Source: Prinia subflava
Lineage: Eukaryota > Chordata > Aves > Passeriformes > Cisticolidae
NCBI RefSeq assembly: GCF_021018805.1
Contig: NW_026960612.1
Coordinates: forward strand, 806,001 to 870,000
Reading direction: 5' to 3'
DNA length: 64,000 nucleotides
The translations under genes were made by a program, and so were the position numbers. Below the pieces are notes generated by a model that searched no databases, had not been told where the DNA came from, and saw nothing but the letters and a program-made list of their open reading frames with translations. This document shows positions 48,709-57,479 of the stretch, one piece after another. Position 1 is the first letter of the stretch. Each line of letters begins with the position of its first letter.

Positions 48709-49520
48709 TTACAACAATTGTTGCTGTCCTACAAATAGAATGTTGGCCCGTTCTAGGCGTGTTTGAATAAATGTGACCAGCTTGTTTAACAGGCATGGTC
48801 CAATGGCGAGAGCTAAGAGTAACATTGCCAGTGGACCTATCAATGTGGAAATTAGGGTGGTGAGCCATGGCGACTGATTGAACCAGGACTCGAACCAGCC
48901 CTGTTGGGCTTCTCTGTCTTTCTTTCTCTGAGCCAGTCTATCTCGGAGTTCTGCCATGGAGTCTCTAACGACTCCTGTATGATCAGCATAAAAGCAACAT
49001 TCTTCTTTCAAGGCGGCACACAAGCCTCCTTGTTGCATGAACAGGAGGTCCAGTCCCCGCCTGTTCTGCAGGACGACTTCTGAAAGTGAGGAAACCAATT
49101 TCTCCAGGAAGGAGATGGATTTCTCGATCCTCTGCAAGTCCTCGTCGATAGTCATTTGTAATTGAGAAAGTCCTTGGTGTTGGGTCACGAGGGCTGAGAC
49201 ACCTGTGGCCGTGCCGGCTGCTCCCAGGCCGAGCAGCATCGCGATGGTTACCCCTGTTATTATCTCTCGCTTGTGGAGCTGGCCCGGTTCCTCGGAAAGT
49301 TGACACACTTCCTCGTCTGAGCAGTACAAGACCCTAGGAACAATCAGAACTTGGATACAAAAATCATCAGAGTCATTGAATTTGGCTAGGGACACACAAG
49401 GACTCACCCCAGACCGTTGACAAACCCACATTCCAGATGCAGCTGGGATCACTCACTTATTGATCTTCTTGTCAGGTTTGACAACTTCGGTGCAAACATT
49501 TCTCTTCTGCTTGGCTAAAG
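48709..49520 (-). pseudogene. ERV-B env: end of surface subunit and transmembrane subunit
   Basis: The fragment opens in the C-terminal part of the surface subunit and is interrupted at once by an in-frame TGA (49453-49455), then runs 247 codons to the end. It has a basic cleavage-type site (LHKREI) and a hydrophobic Gly/Ala-rich fusion-peptide-like stretch. An LQNRRGLDLLF segment is followed by C-x6-C-C (CAALKEECC), the covalent-linkage motif of gamma-type TM proteins. A membrane anchor lies near WLTTLISTLIGPLAMLLL. Most of the surface subunit, including receptor-binding parts and any signal peptide, is missing. The left boundary of the fragment, at the junction with RT, is approximate (49505-49535). 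Confidence 0.9.
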
Positions 49521-50066
49521 TTGCACTGCTAAAGAATGTCGGACTGGCATCAGTGCTCTGTCTACGGTGATTTGGCATACTGTGGGGCTGTCTACAAAAC
49601 CCTGTGGTAGCATGCGCCATTGGAAACGGAGGCTGGGTCGCTCGCCATTCGGGAACACAACAGAAAAGGCAAACCGTTCCTTGTCCTCAGGGTGCAGAGG
49701 TATTGAAAAGAAACAGTCTTTGATGTCTAGCACTGCACATGGCTGCCCTTGGGGAATGGCTGAGTTCATGGGCAGCAGTGTCTGAACAGGACCCATAGGT
49801 TTTGTTGTCTTGTTTACTTCTCTAAGGTCGTGGACGAGGCGATAGCCTTCTCCAGACCTTTTGGGGATTACGAACACGGGGGTATTCCATGGACTGGTTG
49901 AGGGTTCTATGTGACCCTTTTGCAGCTTACGGTCAACTAGTTCTAGCAAGGCTGCCATTCGAGGCTTTGACAAGGGCCACTGCTCAATCTATACAGGTTC
50001 TGACGATTTCCAGGTCAGTTTGATTGGCAGCGGTGGGTGCACGGCAGTGGCCCTTAGGATAAATTT
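49515..50066 (-). pseudogene. ERV-B pol: truncated reverse transcriptase
   Basis: The pol frame is entered by the -1 slip at 50060-50066. The N-terminus (PIKLTWKSSEPV) is followed by an in-frame TAG at 49989-49991 where related polymerases have Trp before the QWPL-type segment. Fingers and palm motifs follow: SPWNTPVFVIPKRSG, VHDLREVN, LDIKDCFFSIPLHPED and LPQGFVDSPT. The frame ends about 30 residues after LPQG at a deletion into env, so the Y-x-D-D catalytic motif and everything 3' are absent. Confidence 0.9.
49972..50066 (-). promoter_or_regulatory. Pro-pol -1 frameshift site AAATTTA with 11-bp stem
   Basis: On the minus strand A-AAU-UUA (50066-50060) lies in the pro frame two codons before the pro stop. 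After a four-base spacer, AAGGGCCACUG (50055-50045) is perfectly complementary to CAGUGGCCCUU (49982-49972), an 11-bp stem with a 62-base loop. The -1 frame leads directly into RT. Confidence 0.82.
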
Positions 50067-50686
50067 GTGATCCTGACTTCTAGCATAGAGAGGATGTCTC
50101 TTCTTATCAAGGGTGGTGAATTTTGCAGGATGTAGGGGTAGATTGCCACTGTCTGTTCTGGTCCTTGTTCTGTGTGGAGTGTTATAGCCACCAACTGAGT
50201 GCTTCTCCATGCCCGGGTCTGCCCTCCCACTCCGTTCACGGGGGGTACTTCTTTAAATTGCCAATGTCGGGGCCAATATGCTTGAGGAAGTATAGAACAG
50301 TCCGACCCTGTGTCTCCCCAAAACTGAAGCCCTATGACGTGGGGGTCCCGACTGCCATAGAGGCGGCATGTCCCCCAAATCATTAGAGGCTCCTTCCCTA
50401 TTTTCATGGCCAGGGCCACCCAGGGGTTCCGCTCTGGGGCGTCCCCTGCTGGCCCTGTTGCACAGGCATGGCTTGCTGTGGTGGTGGGCACGAGGGCGCC
50501 GCTGGCAGTGTTGTGAAGCTTTGCCATTGTGTTGCTGTGGGGGGTGCAAAACCGGCTGTCCCCTGTGGGGGCATGGGGTATGAGGGTTCCCCACCCCACT
50601 GGGGGTTGGCATAGATGGGCCGCCTTGCATTCGCAGCGGGAGGAGGCTGGGTGCGGCCCGCACGCCCCCTCCCTCTCCCGTTTCCC
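50054..50686 (-). pseudogene. ERV-B pro: protease in the middle frame
   Basis: Pro is read in the -1 frame from the GGGAAAC heptamer (50686-50680) and ends with TAA at 50054-50056. The first part is low-complexity and overlaps the gag C-terminus. The aspartyl protease core has GDTGSDCSILP (about 50296-50328; active D-T-G) and a flap region VNGVGGQT, and ends near RDILSMLEVRITN. No dUTPase domain is apparent. The frame is intact, but length and the S in place of the usual A after DTG leave activity unknown. Confidence 0.82.
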
Positions 50687-50985
50687 TGAGGCCGGGACCT
50701 GCAGTCTTTGGCAAGGTGCCCTCTCTTCCCACAGCCCCAGCAGGGCCCTCTCGCATGGGCTTGGTGCGGGGGCATCGCCGGGGATGGCTGTGCTGGCTGG
50801 GGACAGCTCATTGCAATGTGGCCTGCTTGGCCACACTTGAAACATGCTATGGCACTGGTTAGGGTGCGGACGGCTGCTTGGATAGGTGTCAATTGCTCCT
50901 CCTTTACTACATGTTTAATCGTGTCAGCCAGGCTGGCTCTGGCCGGCAAGGAGCGCAGAATGTCTTTAGTAACAGTTACATTGTT
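50404..50985 (-). pseudogene. ERV-B gag: nucleocapsid and C-terminal tail
   Basis: Two zinc knuckles, CFKCGQAGHIAMSC and CWGCGKRGHLAKDC (both C-x2-C-x4-H-x4-C), follow a linker from capsid. The two-knuckle layout fits alpha/betaretroviruses. The frame differs from that of the capsid segment; a one-base change near 50980-50990 accounts for it. The Gly/Arg/Pro/Gln-rich tail ends at a stop at 50404-50406. Confidence 0.88.
50680..50686 (-). promoter_or_regulatory. Gag-pro -1 frameshift site GGGAAAC
   Basis: On the minus strand G-GGA-AAC is in the gag zero frame shortly after the second zinc knuckle. The -1 frame is the protease frame. A GC-rich region with an inverted GTGCGG/CCGCAC follows within about 25 bases. 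Some betaretroviruses use this same heptamer at gag-pro. Confidence 0.78.
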
Positions 50986-51586
50986 GCCGCAGGCAATCGG
51001 CTACTACTGGACCCTTCGCCTCTGAGGGCAGGGCAGATTGCTCTATGGCTGCTTGGAGGCGGTCCACAAACTGTGTGAAGCTCTCACTCTCGCCCTGTTT
51101 TATGGTGGCCCATGGGGGGGGCTTGGACACTACTCGAGAGGCAGCACGAATGGCCTCTCTGGCTGCCTGAGTGGTGGCTCTGACCTCCTCAGCCCGCATG
51201 CCTGTGGCTTGCTGCTGAGGGGTTATCAGGTCATCATGTTTACCTAATAACCTCGATAAACTGGAATTGTGCAGTGGCTGCCCTTCTCCAGAGGACTGAG
51301 CTAGGAAGTTTGCACAATTGTCTTTCCATTCTTGTTTGAAAACTATCAATCCCGCCCCATCAAATATCATGCGTCCTATCTGCTTGATATCGAAAGGCAG
51401 TAAATCATAATTACCAAAAAGGCCATCTAGCAGAGTGGAAACCATGGCAGAATGCATCTTTTTCTCTGAAATCGCTTTTACAATTGTTTGTATGTCTTTG
51501 GGATTTACTGGCGTGTGTATTTTTTGTTGGTTGTCCCCTATTCCAGTAACTCTCACTGGGAAGGCTTTCACTGTGGAAGCCGGTGT
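50966..51586 (-). pseudogene. ERV-B gag: capsid
   Basis: Capsid continues in the matrix frame after an in-frame TAG at 51587-51589. The major homology region is IKQGESESFTQFVDRLQAA, followed by the helix containing KGPVVADCLRQQ. The N-terminal domain has the usual run of helices (FDIKQIGRMIFDGAGLI...KQEWKDNCANFL). The frame is lost at the C-terminal end near 50985. Confidence 0.9.
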
Positions 51587-53119
51587 CTACTCAGCACAGG
51601 CTATTTTTATTTTTCCCCAGTCAGTGACCTGGGCTGGCTCATGTTGTAAACTCTTTTTGGAGTGGCTGAAAGCTTTATTAGGTTTCATTTTAAATCGTGT
51701 TGGTTCTGCTCTCTTTGTTTCTGAATCCCAATCACTGTCTGTCTGCTCTCCGGACCTGCTGCTGCCGGTACTGTCTGACAAGGAGTCAGAGGCACACTGC
51801 CAGCTCACTTTTGGGTTTGAGTGTCTTTCAGTGCGGCTCCGGCCCCGCCCTTCCTCTCGGGGGTGGCTCTGCTCCCGCCCCCTGGGCTTGCCCTGCCTCC
51901 TGCGAGGCGAGGTCTCTCCCCTAAATGCTGGCAGTGCTGAACGCAGCTCCCGACGGGACACGTGCTCTTCGCGCCCCTCCCGCACGTGCGTGCCTGCGGG
52001 AAACCGCGGCCCCGAGGCGCGCACGCGCTCCTTGCCGCTGTCCCGTGCATGCGGGTCTGCGGAAAACCACGGCTCCGAACCACGCGGGCGCTCTCCGCGG
52101 CTTTCCCGCGTGTGCACGTCCGCGGGGAACGGCGGCGCCTCCCCGAACGCGCTTTCCCCACCGCTTCCCGGCGCGCACGCGCCCGCGGAAGCCCACGGCG
52201 CCGGGCCGGGCGCGCTTTCGCCGCCGCTCTCCCGTGTGCACGCGCCCGCGGGAACTCGCGGCGCAGCTCCGAACATGCACTCCCTCCCCTCCTGCTGCGC
52301 GCATGCGCCAGCAGAAGCCTGCGGCTCTTTTCTGAGCACGCATTCCTCTCCCTCTTCCCCGGCTTTCCCCTGCGCATGCGCACTGGCGCACACCCACGGC
52401 TCCGGGCTCTCCCCACCACAAACGTTTAGACCCCGCTCTTCCCCGCTGCCGCCGGCGCCATTTTCAAACCCGTACGGTGGCGGTGCCGGCCGCGTGCTCT
52501 CCTGAGCCACGTGCTCGGCGTCTCTGGCTTCTTCGGCCAGTCCTTGCCAGAAAAATCGCACGCGCTGCCGCGCCTCGGGTACCGAACTACCAATCGACGG
52601 CAAGGGGACTGAGGAGGGACCTCCGGATGCCCGGGAAGGCTCCGCGGGCGGGGGGGAAGCCGACGGGCTCGGGGTGGGGGTCGGGGGGTTCCCTGAGGGC
52701 ACCGGGGGCTTTGGGCTCGGGCTCCGGGAGGGGGGAAGCATGCTTGGCTCCCGTGGCTTCTCGCACTCGGATAAATCATTTTCAGACGCCGTTTGCGTGG
52801 TGGCCCCCACTCCCAGCTTAGGAGTGGCCAGCAAACACACACGGGCGGCACTCCAGGTCTCTTGTTCTTCCAGCGCTTTCCGTAAACTTTGCTTGACCCT
52901 CCCCCATGCTTTAAGGTGTTTCCCGCTCCCTGTGGATTCCGTATTTTCGGCCAGCGCGAGTGTACACCTCCCCCATACCTCTGAATGGAGGATTCCTACT
53001 GGGCGCTCTATCACCTCAAGCTCCAGTAATCTTGCCAAAGCAAGTTGTAAATCTCTGGGCTTGCACTCAATCCCCCACTGTCTGTGAATTACACTTACGA
53101 CTTTTGCGATTGCCTCCAT
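51587..53119 (-). pseudogene. ERV-B gag: matrix, late domain and repeat region
   Basis: Start placed at 53119, giving MEAIAKVVSVI, because the matrix domain with LKAWGRVKQSLRKALEEQE begins there; codons further upstream read through the primer site into the LTR. The matrix is alpharetrovirus-like, without an obvious myristoylation glycine. A Ser/Pro-rich linker follows, with a PPPY late-domain motif at 52472-52483 (host ESCRT/NEDD4 recruitment in retroviruses). Next come about seven copies of a 21-residue repeat and a charged stretch, then TAG at 51587 at the capsid boundary. About 510 codons before capsid is long for this position, because of the repeat. Confidence 0.88.
51945..52400 (-). 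repeat. 63-bp in-frame tandem repeat in ERV-B gag
   Basis: Anchor bases recur at 51994, 52057, 52120, 52183, 52246 and 52309, exactly 63 bp apart, with a seventh longer unit near 52383. Each encodes 21 residues of the general form (P/S)A-x4-R-x-S-G-x-E ending in Pro plus an aromatic or hydrophobic residue. CpG-rich. Confidence 0.92.
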
Positions 53120-53232
53120 GAGTCTCGCTGGTCCGGGGACGTCTCCCCCGCCGAGGGTCAGTTCTTTTGGCCTGCCCCGGCCGCTGCTCCTGTCCAGGCG
53201 AAAAATCCCGACTCTCGAGCGTTTTTCTTGTT

Positions 53233-53250
53233 CCCGGGCTTTCGGCACCA
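53233..53250 (-). other. ERV-B primer binding site (tRNA-Phe-like)
   Basis: On the minus strand TGGTGCCGAAAGCCCGGG, three bases after the 5' LTR. It fits the 3' end of vertebrate tRNA-Phe (from memory) except for one extra G. Confidence 0.6.
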
Positions 53251-53253
53251 GAA

Positions 53254-53583
53254 TGTTGCCTTCGATATGAGGCAATGGCGACCTGGTTTCAAAGAGTCAG
53301 CACGGCAACTCGACTCCTCGAGTCACTCGGTCCATTAACACGCTTACGCCAATGTGGTGGACGGCAAATGGCGGTTTATTGTATTACACATGGGGTTAAA
53401 TAGTCTAAAAGGTCTTCTACTATGTCAGTGGGAAGGCAAAGGATCTAAAGGTCAGTGGTTAGTAGGAAGCTAATAGGGCTAAGAGGGGCCACCACCGAAG
53501 GGACGGGGGAGAGGGTCCTTATCTTCCCGTGACATCACGTGATCTTCCGAGCGCCTGTCCCTAGCTATCACCCACACATCACA
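53254..53583 (-). repeat. ERV-B 5' LTR
   Basis: 330 bp. It differs from the 3' LTR at nine sites; seven are A here versus G in the 3' LTR on the plus strand, each followed by G, and all lie within about 110 bp of U3. Confidence 0.95.
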
Positions 53584-53637
53584 GGTTGTGGCCCAAACAA
53601 GAGGCCATTCAAAATGGCATATGAAGGGTATGAGAGG

Positions 53638-53889
53638 GTGTCTTGGGCTGAAAAATGTAACCAAAAATGTGTATTCTATTTTCATCTGTTGAAACTGGTT
53701 GGGAGATATTGTTCTTCTATCCTCTTGCACCCATTTTCCTCCGAGGGACATCACCTGTGAATGGGCCATTTAAGGACTCTCACATGACTGACAACATTCC
53801 ATTGTGAGATGCTCCACTCAGTGGGAGGAGCCAAAGCCTTTCCACCAGCATAAAACCTGCAATCCCAAACTCTAATGCAGCTGGTTTTC
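53638..53889 (+). mobile_element. Truncated family 2 LTR (U3 part)
   Basis: Begins TGTCTTGGGCTG and follows the first ~350 bp of the 34573-35356 LTR (GTGTATTCTATTTTCATCTGTTGAAAC is shared in shorter blocks) to a TATA-like CATAAAACC. It ends where ERV-C's 5' LTR starts. The missing remainder is not found beyond the ERV-C 3' LTR. Confidence 0.75.
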
Positions 53890-54212
53890 TGTTGCATTTC
53901 CCTGGGAAATGGTTTCTCCCCCTCCCCCCAGAGACCCCTAGAGCCTGTAACCACATAGCCCTTCCTCCCCTTTCTGACTCTATTGGCTGTGTTCCAATTA
54001 TCTCTCCTTAGCAGAAGCCTAGATAAGGCCCTCTTCTTCCACACTCGCTCTCTTTCCCCTCTGGAAACCACCTGGAATAAACATCTTGAACTGCATCTGA
54101 GGGTTAGAGCCTCTTTTGGAATCCTTTGCCCTGTCCCTGAAATATTCCTCGAAAGCCTTCTAGGATCTGAGCTAGCATAGGAAATCTGGGAGGCAGTAGG
54201 GGGGATATTTCA
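53890..54212 (+). repeat. ERV-C 5' LTR
   Basis: 323 bp, TGTTGCATTT to ATATTTCA. AATAAACATCTTG near 54077 is the poly(A) signal and is shared with the 3' LTR. Confidence 0.85.
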
Positions 54213-54214
54213 GT

Positions 54215-54232
54215 TGGCACCCAGTGTAGGTT
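54215..54232 (+). other. ERV-C degraded primer binding site
   Basis: TGGCACCCAGTGTAGGTT lies two bases after the LTR and matches the tRNA-Lys(1,2) type site (from memory) at 12 of 18 positions. Confidence 0.5.
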
Positions 54233-54895
54233 CTTATGAATTATTAGAAACCCAGGTAGAAGCTGGAGACCTTTAATTTGGGTCTCGAAAGCTCTTTGGG
54301 ACGTTCAACTACCCTATCACGCTTTCAGCTACTTTCTGTGGCTATAAGTGTTTAGGGAAGAGTCCGTAGCTTGCATAGCACCTGAACTGCAAGTGGACTC
54401 AAGACAGGAACTTTGGATGCTACTGGCACGGCACCACAGTCCCAAAAGAAAGGTAAATCCCCCCGTTTTGCGGTTACCCTGAGTATAACTTCCTAACTGG
54501 GGGGGAACAGTTTTTACCGTTGAGACTGTGGGAATCCGGCGGCGGGTGGCATTAGGACCCTGCTGCCTGGTTTGTGTCAAACACGTGTTTTTGGGTTTTT
54601 TGGGGTTTTTTCTGCCGAACCACAGCCCTGGCTGTGCAGGAATCACCCCAGCCAGCAGAGCCGCGTTTTTGGGGGTGAACACGGCACGGGAAGGATCCCA
54701 GAAGCAAGGCTAAGGTGACGGGACATCCCCCAGTGCCACCAGAGCTGGGAAAAAAGCAACACAAAAAAGCACTCCCCAGCCCCGCGGTTCCCCCCCACCT
54801 GTACTCACTGTAACACAGCGATATGAGACTGCCGTGCAGTTTTTCTGCATCTGAGGGTGGATATTGGACGAATAGCTTTCAAAAACATCAGAAAT

Positions 54896-55309
54896 ATGGG
54901 CTCACAGCTATCTGTTCACCAAAAGAGTGTATTAAAACAGCTTAAAAATGTTTTAATTAATGTTGGAATCTCAAAACAGCTGCTAAAAATATTTGTCTGC
55001 TGGCTCCAAACTGAACTACCAGAAACAGCCTTTCAAAATGTAGATTCTGTTTCATTTTGGAATGAAATTGGACAGTTATTGACTTTTAGAGTCCAAAATG
55101 GTGATAAGATAGCATCTCTATTTATTCCAATATTTTTAGAAGCTCGCAAGCAGATATTAGACTTACAAAAAACCAGTCAGCCACAGACAAATACTCCACA
55201 TAACCCCTTTCCTGATTTCCCCAAACCTCTCATATACTGGTGTAGATATCGCACCATCCCCCCCGTACCCTTATACCACACTGGGTTTTTCTCAAGAACA
55301 CAGTTCTGA
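54896..55309 (+). pseudogene. ERV-C gag: matrix
   Basis: Start chosen at 54896, giving MGSQLSVHQ, an N-myristoylation signal typical of betaretroviral matrix; a Met 13 codons upstream is less suitable. About 110 residues form a helical domain (VLKQLKNVL, ETAFQNVDSVSFWNEIG, IFLEARKQIL), then a Pro-rich linker that ends in a stop at 55309. Downstream gag continues in another frame, so the gene is broken here. Confidence 0.8.
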
Positions 55310-55949
55310 CTCCTCCAAGGGTGAAATGCCCTCCCAGGCCTCTGGCCATGTAGCAGGCTTCCTGGGACCTTCAGCACACATGCTGGAGAGCAATGGCAAA
55401 TGCCATGTTCTTGCTCCTTCTTCCAATAATCCTTTCTTCTCCCCAATCCCTGCCCCTACTCCATATCTCTTGCCCAATCCCTTTGTGCCTTCAGCAGTCC
55501 CGTCTCACCCCTTCTCCCCCTGCATCCCCCCAAGCTGCTGCGGGAGCAGTGAAGGGGGCAGGCCCACCTCAACTCACAGCCCCGGCGGGGGAGGGGGGGG
55601 GCGATTTCCCCACGGCACTAGGACCGGAGCAGCCTCTCCCGGGGACCTAGGAAAGAGCAAGAGGGCTGCCTCTTGCCAGTCCCCAAGGGATTGCAGAGGC
55701 TGTACCTCCTATTTCCTCAGACACTGGGAGGCCAGCAGAATTTTTAAGACCTCAGAGAAATGTTGATGAAACCATTTTCTCTGTAGCTCCTGTCACATAC
55801 CTTGCTAGGAGAAACACCACAAGTCTCAGGGTTGTAGTTTTCCTGAGATTCTCCCTGGGGTTGCTGGCCCCAAGGTAATAAGGGTCTCCCAAGGTTGCTG
55901 TTCCCTAGGAGTTTCCCCTGGGTTGCTGTTCCCAGGGGTAATAAGGTTT
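55310..55949 (+). pseudogene. ERV-C gag: decayed proline-rich spacer
   Basis: Pro/Ala/Gly/Ser-rich frames alternate among all three phases (for example SPPASPQAAAGAVKGAGPP at about 55530-55580). This fits a decayed gag linker between matrix and capsid. The last 150 bp (55800-55949) has GTTGCTG..CCC repeats that may belong to the nested LTR rather than gag. Confidence 0.55.
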
Positions 55950-56626
55950 TCAGTCTTCTCTTTGCCCTAAGTGTTACACACCAGAGGTAGAGACAACAAA
56001 CTGAGTCCGCCGGTGCACATTTCCAAGGCCGTTTATTCCTCATTATCTCAGTCCTTTTTCAGCTCTGCCAAACACTTCCCTGGCAGGGTACCTTATCTTA
56101 GTTCTTTCTCAGCTCTGCAAGGTGTCTCCGCAGAGCAGGCCACGCGGCGGACTGGGCGGATCAGAGAGCCCCGTACCTTATGTACGGTCCCCTTGACCCA
56201 ACCACTGTCCGAGACGTATTTTTTATTTACAAAATTTTACCAATACCTATTACCTATACTAACATGTCAGTTCTACTCTAAACCAATCTCTAAAACCCAA
56301 CTCAGCACAAGATGGGGGACGAGAACAAGAACAAGGAAGACAGGGGCCACTCCCCAATTCCTCCATCTTGTCTCTTCAGCCCCATATGCTAAGAATCCTA
56401 ATTTCTATATTTATATTCTATAATAAACCATCCACTACTTATTTCAAATTCTTAGGATTTGTGATTCTTCCTGCATGTGAGTGTTCACTCCCATGGACAG
56501 GAATCAGAGTCAGTGTCCTCCTGGGACCTGTGTGGGTCTAACTGACCCCCCTGTCTTGATCCCAGACCCCCCTGTCCGGTCTCCAAACCCTCCAGGGTGG
56601 CCAGAGGGATGTTCTAGACTCCGACA
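55950..56626 (-). mobile_element. Solo LTR, family 3, nested in ERV-C gag
   Basis: Matches the 17055-17649 LTR throughout, with the same right end (GACTCCGACA) and minus orientation. The left end is uncertain (between about 55793 and 55972), and no target duplication was resolved. Confidence 0.75.
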
Positions 56627-57479
56627 CACAAGGGCTTATCAGCCGTTATCATATCAGGATAAAAAGGAGATTTGTAAAATACAGCGAGAATTTGGCAGAT
56701 CAAGTGAGATATTTAGGGCATGATTCGAGCCACTTTTAATTCCAATGAAATGGTGCCCAATGACATCAAAGACTTATTTAGTTGTGTGTTATCTTCCTCA
56801 GAGTATGATCTGTGGGAAAGCATGTGGAAAAGAGCTTTAAAAACATTATTATGTGAGGTTCAACAAACTCCTGGTGAAGCTAAAGACAAGGATGAACATG
56901 ATATCACACATGATCACCTGTGTGGTGAAGGTGTCTGGCATTGTCCAGAAAAAAACAACTCGAGTGTTATCCAAGGCAATTTTAGATTAGATCTGTGCTG
57001 TTGCAGACAAAATGTTTTATCAGCTACCAAGAATGGAAGCGAAGGGCAGCTATGCTAATATTAAACAGTTTCCTTCAGAGACTTTCTTGCAGTCTGTGGA
57101 CCGTCTGAGAACACAGGTGGAACGACAAATACAAGACCTGGTGGTGTAGGGAGAATTGATTAAGGAGATGGCTCAGAGGAATGCTAATGAGACCTGTAAT
57201 AGAACTATTCTTAGCCTTCCCCTCGAACTGTCCTTTAGTCTGTCACAGATGATAGAAGCCTGTACAAAAAAGGCAGAATTGTTCTGTGCACCTGAAAGGA
57301 ATCCAGGACTGGCACACCCACAGCCTACAGCAGCTGTGATACCAAATCCAAGGAGGCAACCAATGTCACCAGACCAGCTGCAGTGCATCATCTGCCTCCA
57401 CTACAAGATACCGGGACACTTTGCCAGAACATGCCCTCAGAACCAGAAGCAGAAGAAATTCAACAAACTAAAAAACTGA
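56627..57479 (+). pseudogene. ERV-C gag: capsid and nucleocapsid remnant
   Basis: Capsid begins near YQPLSYQDKKEICK, continues in a second frame (LFSCVLSSSEYDLWESMWKR) and a third. The major homology region is recognisable (ETFLQSVDRLRTQVE, about 57080-57120) but interrupted by stops. The nucleocapsid frame 57156-57479 keeps one atypical knuckle, CIICLHYKIPGHFARTC, with seven rather than four residues before His. It ends in Lys-Leu-Lys-Asn directly at the AAAAAAC heptamer and TGA. Confidence 0.82.
57470..57479 (+). promoter_or_regulatory. ERV-C gag-pro slippery site AAAAAAC
   Basis: A-AAA-AAC in the gag frame (57470-57476) immediately followed by the gag TGA. The downstream dUTPase/protease frame is in -1 relative to gag. 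This is a canonical betaretroviral gag-pro heptamer. Confidence 0.72.

Larger units (their letters stand above)
48218..53583 (-). mobile_element. ERV-B: class II provirus with gamma-type TM, internally deleted
   Basis: A 5.37-kb minus-strand provirus: 330-bp LTRs, primer site, gag, pro, truncated pol, C-terminal env and polypurine tract. Gag, pro and pol occupy three successive -1 frames with slippery heptamers at both junctions, the betaretroviral plan, while the matrix resembles alpharetroviruses. The envelope fragment is gamma-type. A large deletion joins RT to the end of the surface subunit, removing the RT catalytic motif, RNase H and integrase. The LTRs differ at nine sites. The flanks (CATTAC and GGTTGT) do not match, so no target duplication remains. 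Confidence 0.93.

Noticed and set aside
48709..49452. 247-codon env frame as a possible domesticated envelope (syncytin-like)
   Set aside because: The surface subunit and signal peptide are missing, a stop lies at its start, and it sits in an internally deleted recent provirus.
51945..52400. Regularly spaced repeats, considered as CRISPR-like
   Set aside because: Units are contiguous, 63 bp, coding in frame within gag, with no unique spacers; the genome is eukaryotic.
51435..52505. Plus-strand 356-codon open frame with Arg/Pro/Ala repeats
   Set aside because: It is antisense to ERV-B gag and its repeats are the shadow of the 63-bp minisatellite; GC-rich repeats in multiples of three leave several frames open.
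53638..54212. A single 575-bp ERV-C 5' LTR including the family 2 segment
   Set aside because: The 3' LTR begins directly after its polypurine tract at the equivalent of 53890 and has no counterpart of 53638-53889.
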